A stretch of DNA of 8,443 bases from Myxococcales bacterium. GTDB lineage: Bacteria; Myxococcota; Polyangia; Polyangiales; Polyangiaceae. The DNA lies in NCBI GenBank assembly GCA_020430865.1, contig JAGQIY010000348.1, positions 1 to 8,443 on the forward strand, written 5' to 3'. Shown in pieces: positions 4,846-8,443 of the stretch. Both the position numbers and the translations under genes were made by a program. Position 1 is the stretch's first letter, and each line of letters starts with the position of its first letter. The notes under the pieces were generated by a model. The model worked only from the letters and a program-made list of their open reading frames with translations, searched no databases and was not told where the DNA came from.

Positions 4846-6556
4846 GATCACACGCTTTCGCGGCATCCGCGCACTCGACTGGCGCCACATCGGAAACACA
4901 GTGGCCATCGTTGGTCCTGGTGACTCCGGAAAGTCAACGACAGTTGATGCGATCGAGCGGGTGCTCACCCCGCGCTGGAACTTCCCGTTCGACGACGCGG
5001 ACTTCTGGAACGTCGACACCTCACAGCCGATCGTCGTGCGAGCAACTCTCACGGACCTGCCCGCGGAGTTCTTCCGAGACACCAAGTTCGGTCTCTGCAT
5101 GCAGGTGTACGACCAGGAGTCCGGAACAGCCATTCCGTCGACCGAGGACCGAAGCGAACCAGCTGCGCTCGTCGTCGAACTTCGTGTCGACGAGACCCTC
5201 GAACCGAAGTGGAACGTCATCGACGAGCACGGAGGTGAGCATCGCTTCCAGGCGGGCGACCGCGAAGCGCTCGGAATGCTCCGCGTGGGGGACTACGTCG
5301 ACCACCATCTCGCGTGGAGCCGCACTTCGACACTCACGCGGCTCACGAGCAGCGGCGATGCCGTCACGGCCGTGCTGGCGGAGGCCACTCGCCAAGCGAG
5401 GACCGGCGTCAAGCAGCACGACCTCGTACGTCTCAACGAGGCGGCCGAGGCCGTGGAACGCCTCGCTGGAGACATCGGAGTGTCGGCCCACTCCAAGTAC
5501 CGACCCCATCTCGATGTCGGGAGTCTCTCGATTGGGTCGGGCTCGCTCTCCCTGCATGACGGTGACGTTCCCCTTCGTCGAGCCGGTCTGGGGACTCGCC
5601 GCCTCCTTGCCATCGCCATGCAACGGGAGGCTGCGTCGACGCAGGGCTTGACGCTCGTCGATGAGTTCGAGCACGGACTCGAACCACACCGAATCAGGAA
5701 GCTCCTCCGAGTTCTTCGTGGAAGACCACCTGAGAACAAGGGCGCGGGCGTTCACGAGGGCGGACAACTCATTCTCACGACGCACTCGCCAACAGTGCTT
5801 GCTGAGCTCGAGCCCTCAGATCTCTTCGTCGCCGTGCGCGCGTCGGACGACTCTGTTGCAGTCGAGTGTCTCCCGGACGACATCAAGTACGTTGTGCGCC
5901 GGGTTCCGTCAGCGCTCCTTGCTCGACGCGTTGTCGTTCTGGAAGGGGCCACGGAAGAGGGGATACTGACCGCCCTTGACGAGTTCTGGGAACAGCAGAA
6001 CAAGCCGAGCTTCTCCTACTGCGGTGTCGCCGTCGTTGACGGCGGTGGAGGAACACAGCCCGCAGAGGTGGCGGGGGCGCTGCACCGACTTGGCTACGAC
6101 GTCGCGCTCCTCATCGACTCCGATGCGAAAGCGAAGCCATCACGTGCGGAAGGCGCCAAGGTTCTGCAGTGGCCAGGCGGTATGTGCACGGAAGAGCGGT
6201 TGGCTCTCGACCTACCCCGAGACGGTCTGTCGACTCTCGTCGATCTCGCGACACGCTCCACCGCGAAGGGTTTTCGAAGTGTGAGGGACTGCCTGGCGCA
6301 GACCCTCGGTATCGAGAGCAAGACCTTTGGCGACGACCCCACCAAGTGGCTTGACCTCGCAGAACTCAGCGACGGCATCGACGAGCAAGTCTTCCGACAG
6401 AAGTTCGGGCGCCTCGCGCACGAGAAGGACTGGTTCAAGACCAGGGCTCTCGGTCGCGAACTCGGTGCGATCGTCTGCGCGCACTGGGATGCCCTCAAGG
6501 GCACCCCGACACGTGATGTCTTCGACCAGGTCGACACGTTCGCGCACGATGGATGA
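4826..6556 (+). CDS. gajA: GajA-like OLD-family ATPase-TOPRIM nuclease (Gabija-type defence)
   Basis: Class 2 OLD proteins couple an ABC-type ATPase to a TOPRIM nuclease. As GajA of the Gabija system they nick or cut invading DNA when nucleotide levels fall. In this 576-residue protein, Walker A is GPGDSGKST (30-38), the signature-like loop is GLGTRRLLAI (254-263), Walker B is LTLVDEFEHGLEP (275-287) and the switch histidine lies in LILTTHSP (315-322). The TOPRIM part begins RRVVVLEGATEEG (367-379, acidic E373), continues with VAVVDGGGG (401-409) and the DxD in ALLIDSDAK (427-435), then WPGGMCTEE (449-457). A late lysine in KDWFKTRALG (534-543) is a likely catalytic residue. Length is close to characterised GajA (just under 580). 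AAGGAGA sits 6 bp before the ATG. The start lies inside the end of the initiator gene, and the end overlaps the helicase gene by 8 bp. Key residues are present, so it is probably active. Confidence 0.88.
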   Translation: MRLRRLEITRFRGIRALDWRHIGNTVAIVGPGDSGKSTTVDAIERVLTPRWNFPFDDADFWNVDTSQPIVVRATLTDLPAEFFRDTKFGLCMQVYDQESGTAIPSTEDRSEPAALVVELRVDETLEPKWNVIDEHGGEHRFQAGDREALGMLRVGDYVDHHLAWSRTSTLTRLTSSGDAVTAVLAEATRQARTGVKQHDLVRLNEAAEAVERLAGDIGVSAHSKYRPHLDVGSLSIGSGSLSLHDGDVPLRRAGLGTRRLLAIAMQREAASTQGLTLVDEFEHGLEPHRIRKLLRVLRGRPPENKGAGVHEGGQLILTTHSPTVLAELEPSDLFVAVRASDDSVAVECLPDDIKYVVRRVPSALLARRVVVLEGATEEGILTALDEFWEQQNKPSFSYCGVAVVDGGGGTQPAEVAGALHRLGYDVALLIDSDAKAKPSRAEGAKVLQWPGGMCTEERLALDLPRDGLSTLVDLATRSTAKGFRSVRDCLAQTLGIESKTFGDDPTKWLDLAELSDGIDEQVFRQKFGRLAHEKDWFKTRALGRELGAIVCAHWDALKGTPTRDVFDQVDTFAHDG

Positions 6557-7961
6557 CGTCTTGAACCAGATGCTTGGTGCTCCGCGAGGCTTCGTCGAGG
6601 CCGCCGCTGGGTGTGGAAAGACCCAGCTCTTGAGCTCCATCGTGGGAGACCCACGATTCGGTCGGCAACTCGTGCTCACGCACACGCATGCCGGAGTAGC
6701 CGCGCTCAAGCGGAGGCTCCAACGCATGCGCGTACCCTCGCAACGCTGGCATCTCGACACCATCGCTGGGTGGTCACTTCGCTGGGCGACGGCCTACTCG
6801 ACCATCTCCGGTGTTCCGCGTGATGCAGAGGCCCATCCGGACTGGGCCGCTGCCTACGAAGGTGCAAGACGAGTTGTCGCCACGGAACTCGGTCAACGCG
6901 TGCTCGGTGCCAGCTACGACGGTGTGCTTGTCGATGAATACCAAGACTGCGGTCTTCGACAGCACGCGCTGGTGGAGGAGATGGCGAGAGTTCTCCCCTG
7001 CAGGGCGGTGGGGGATTCGATGCAGTCGATATTCGGATTCCGCAACGACCCATCCGTCTCGTGGCCCACCGTCCAGTCGTCGTTCACGTTCCTACCTCCT
7101 CTCCTGCACCCGTGGCGCTGGCACGTGCCGGGAGCCAACCAGGAGCTAGGTGAGTGGCTCATCTCAGCGCGACAACAGCTTGAAACGAGAGGTCAGATAC
7201 ACGTCGCACCCGACGCTCCTCTCCGTTGGGTTGAGCACGATGGCGACGACCAAGCGATTGCCGCGGCGTGTCGCCAGAGAGTCCAAGCTGGCGACTCGAC
7301 CGTGGCGATTCTCAAGTGGCCAAACGACTGTCGGCGACTTGCCCGTCCCCTCGGCGGGCGATGGCCTGTCGTGGAACGCTTCGATGATGGCGACCTTCCG
7401 GCTTGTGCGGCGCAGATGGCGCATGCGGCCGGTCCAGCCGTTGTCGAGGCGCTTGTCGGCTTCCTTGCCGAACGCATCACCGGCGTCGGAACAGCTCTGA
7501 AGAACCAGGTGCAGGCCATCGTTGACGGCCGACGAACCACTGGGTTCCGGAACCACACTGATCACTTGCGAAGGTTGGAAGCCCTCGCCGCCGGACCGAC
7601 ACCAGAGCACGCGCTCGAAGTCTTGGATGGCATCTTCGCGCAGCGAGAGTGGCTTCGGTGGAGGCCGGAGTGCGTGTACCAACTGAGGGAGGCCCTGAGG
7701 AGTCTCTCAGGCGGTTCCCTTCAGGATCTGCCTGCAGCAGTCACTGAAGCACGGACGCGAGCGCGGCATCGTGGTCGCCTCGCGCATCGGCGCACGGTCG
7801 GGACACCACTTCTCGTCAAAGGCTTGGAGTTCGACCACGTGGTTGTCATCGAACCCGAGCGCATGACGACTCGCGAGCTCTACGTCGCCATCACTCGCGG
7901 CGCCAAATCGCTCACTGTTGTGTCGCGTGACCGAGTCGTCACGCCAGGTTCGGCCAGGTGA
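6549..7961 (+). CDS. gajB: GajB-like UvrD/Rep superfamily 1 helicase
   Basis: GajB is the UvrD-like partner of GajA and is thought to act on DNA ends or termini generated during attack. This 470-residue protein has the SF1A motifs in order. Motif I is EAAAGCGKTQ (17-26), Ia is LTHTHAGVAALKRRL (43-57), II is LVDEYQD (127-133) and III is AVGDSMQSIFGF (153-164). A PWRW segment (188-191) replaces the usual later motif. Motif V is LLVKGLEFDHVVV (421-433) and VI is ELYVAITRGAKSLTVVS (443-459). It is much shorter than UvrD (about 720) but near GajB (about 490), so the accessory subdomains must be reduced. The ATG at 6549 overlaps the gajA stop in ATGGATGA and has no Shine-Dalgarno of its own, implying translational coupling. 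The frame continues upstream inside gajA, but that part is out of frame with a conserved product and is not coding. Confidence 0.88.
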   Translation: MDDVLNQMLGAPRGFVEAAAGCGKTQLLSSIVGDPRFGRQLVLTHTHAGVAALKRRLQRMRVPSQRWHLDTIAGWSLRWATAYSTISGVPRDAEAHPDWAAAYEGARRVVATELGQRVLGASYDGVLVDEYQDCGLRQHALVEEMARVLPCRAVGDSMQSIFGFRNDPSVSWPTVQSSFTFLPPLLHPWRWHVPGANQELGEWLISARQQLETRGQIHVAPDAPLRWVEHDGDDQAIAAACRQRVQAGDSTVAILKWPNDCRRLARPLGGRWPVVERFDDGDLPACAAQMAHAAGPAVVEALVGFLAERITGVGTALKNQVQAIVDGRRTTGFRNHTDHLRRLEALAAGPTPEHALEVLDGIFAQREWLRWRPECVYQLREALRSLSGGSLQDLPAAVTEARTRARHRGRLAHRRTVGTPLLVKGLEFDHVVVIEPERMTTRELYVAITRGAKSLTVVSRDRVVTPGSAR

Positions 7962-8049
7962 ACCGCTCCTGCCTCTGCGAACCCTGGACCGGCAACCAGA
8001 TGCGACCGTGACTCCAGCACCTTCGCGACGGTGAGCATCTGGTCGCGGT

Positions 8050-8077
8050 GGGAGACTGTTCTCCTCCCCAGTCTCCC
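8050..8077. terminator. Inverted repeat 89 bp after gajB, weak terminator candidate
   Basis: GGGAGACT (8050-8057) and AGTCTCCC (8070-8077) form a perfect 8-bp stem with a 12-nt pyrimidine-rich loop. It is the first strong stem after the operon end, but no T-run follows, so it is either a Rho-type or RNA-stabilising hairpin, or a protein-binding site. Confidence 0.3.
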
Positions 8078-8220
8078 TCGCGCGGTTGCCCCGTCGACAC
8101 GTGGCGGTGTTGTCCGTCTCGCTTTCTCCACGACGGCAGCTTCGCGCCAAGCGCGACCTCGCGTCCGGGCACTGTCTCTGCTTGCCGTCACCCGCTTCAC
8201 GTGTCTGCGCTCAGGGGCCG

Positions 8221-8257
8221 GCAGGAGCGTGCCAGGCAAGCTGGCACTGGCTCCTGC
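8221..8257. other. Strong stem-loop, followed by a small palindrome
   Basis: GCAGGAGC (8221-8228) pairs with GCTCCTGC (8250-8257) and TGCCAG (8230-8235) pairs with CTGGCA (8241-8246) around a 5-nt loop. There is a 1-nt against 3-nt internal bulge, giving 14 pairs. Directly after it, AGGGC-aga-GCCCT (8258-8270) adds a short second palindrome. No T-run follows. It could be part of a structured RNA, a leader of the downstream gene, or a recombination or mobilisation site. Confidence 0.5.
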
Positions 8258-8324
8258 AGGGCAGAGCCCTTCGGCTACCCATCGCTGCCGACCGCTCGCG
8301 GGTCGTTCCTCCTGTTCGGGATTC

Positions 8325-8352
8325 GGGTTCTTCAGAACGAGTGAAAGAACCC
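8325..8352. promoter_or_regulatory. Operator-like inverted repeat before the last gene
   Basis: GGGTTCTT (8325-8332) and AAGAACCC (8345-8352) form a perfect 8-bp inverted repeat with a 12-bp spacer, ending 30 bp before the ATG at 8383. This is a normal place for a repressor site or a leader hairpin. The regulator is unknown. Confidence 0.45.
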
Positions 8353-8382
8353 TGGAAACCCTCACAGAAAGGAGGAACTGAA

Positions 8383-8443
8383 ATGGCAAGCAACAACAAC
8401 AAGCCCGTTCACAAGATTCGTCTCGGCGCCATCAAGGCAGCCA
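8383..8443 (+). CDS. Start of a small conserved hypothetical protein (partial)
   Basis: Only 20 codons are in the window, reading MASNNNKPVHKIRLGAIKAA. A perfect AAAGGAGG (8368-8375) lies 7 bp before the ATG, so the start is secure. A KPVH.IRLG..KAA opening recalls a family of short uncharacterised proteins seen in plasmid and accessory DNA of several phyla; this is from memory of the pattern and not a database match. No function can be given. The strong ribosome site, far better than those of its neighbours, suggests high expression. The rest lies outside the window. Confidence 0.7.
   Translation, partial: MASNNNKPVHKIRLGAIKAA

Larger units (their letters stand above)
7962..8382. other. Intergenic region after the Gabija pair
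   Basis: 421 bp with no supported gene. Open frames on both strands (for example 7880-8389 minus) are arginine/serine-rich and resemble shadow frames of GC-rich DNA. It holds inverted repeats at 8050-8077, 8221-8257, 8258-8270 and 8325-8352, described separately. No clear sigma-70 promoter was found for the gene at 8383. Nothing is recognised in 8078-8220. Confidence 0.6.

Noticed and set aside
6327..6548. Upstream extension of the helicase frame
   Set aside because: It lies wholly within the conserved C-terminal part of gajA and encodes Ser/Arg-rich low-complexity sequence; the ATG at 6549 gives the expected SF1 N-terminus.
8242..8257. Sigma-54 promoter-like TGGCAC...TGC before the last gene
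   Set aside because: Spacing between the GG and GC elements is 11 bp and not the required 10, and the sequence is explained by the stem-loop.
7880..8389. 169-residue open frame on the minus strand
   Set aside because: It overlaps the conserved C-terminal helicase motifs of gajB and has arginine/serine/alanine-rich composition typical of shadow frames; no ribosome site.

Overview
The window looks like the backbone of a plasmid, or a plasmid-like integrative element, from a high-GC bacterium. Codon choice is dominated by GAG, CTC, TCG and GCG. The style resembles Myxococcota/deltaproteobacterial or planctomycete accessory DNA, but nothing here fixes the host, so the taxonomic guess is weak. 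No rRNA, tRNA, transposase or CRISPR array was found.

Left part, minus strand (about 1-2390). A partition and replication cluster reads leftward. A Walker-type ParA ATPase (1336-2259) is followed 2 bp later by an unrecognised 203-residue protein (722-1333), the natural candidate for the DNA-binding ParA partner. After a 117-bp gap comes a RepA/AAA_25-like RecA-fold helicase ATPase (1-604, cut by the window edge). Two overlapping inverted repeats and a possible promoter lie upstream of parA.

Centre (about 2374-3522). A gene-free stretch of about 1.1 kb separates the divergent parA and rep genes. Its first 740 bp hold a dense, irregular, mixed-orientation array built from a few modules: TTGTCCC, CCTGTATACCGG and TTGTCCCGGGAGAA. 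This is a candidate origin (iterons) or centromere (parS). The same motif family recurs at 641-724, so these sites flank the parA operon on both sides. The remaining 400 bp hold stem-loops and what looks like a small antisense RNA: a promoter at 3437-3409 and an intrinsic terminator at 3329-3304 on the minus strand. This RNA would lie in the leader of the rep gene, where copy-number control RNAs usually sit.

Right part, plus strand (3523-7961). Three genes overlap end to start. The first is a putative replication initiator with two winged-helix-like segments (3523-4845). The second is an OLD-family ATPase-TOPRIM nuclease of GajA type (4826-6556). The third is a compact UvrD-like superfamily 1 helicase of GajB type (6549-7961). 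The last two form a complete Gabija-like pair with all key motifs visible. They appear to be translated from the same message as the initiator, an unusual coupling of defence and plasmid replication.

Right edge (7962-8443). A 421-bp intergenic region carries several inverted repeats. It leads to a strong Shine-Dalgarno sequence and the first 20 codons of a small conserved hypothetical gene that runs off the window.
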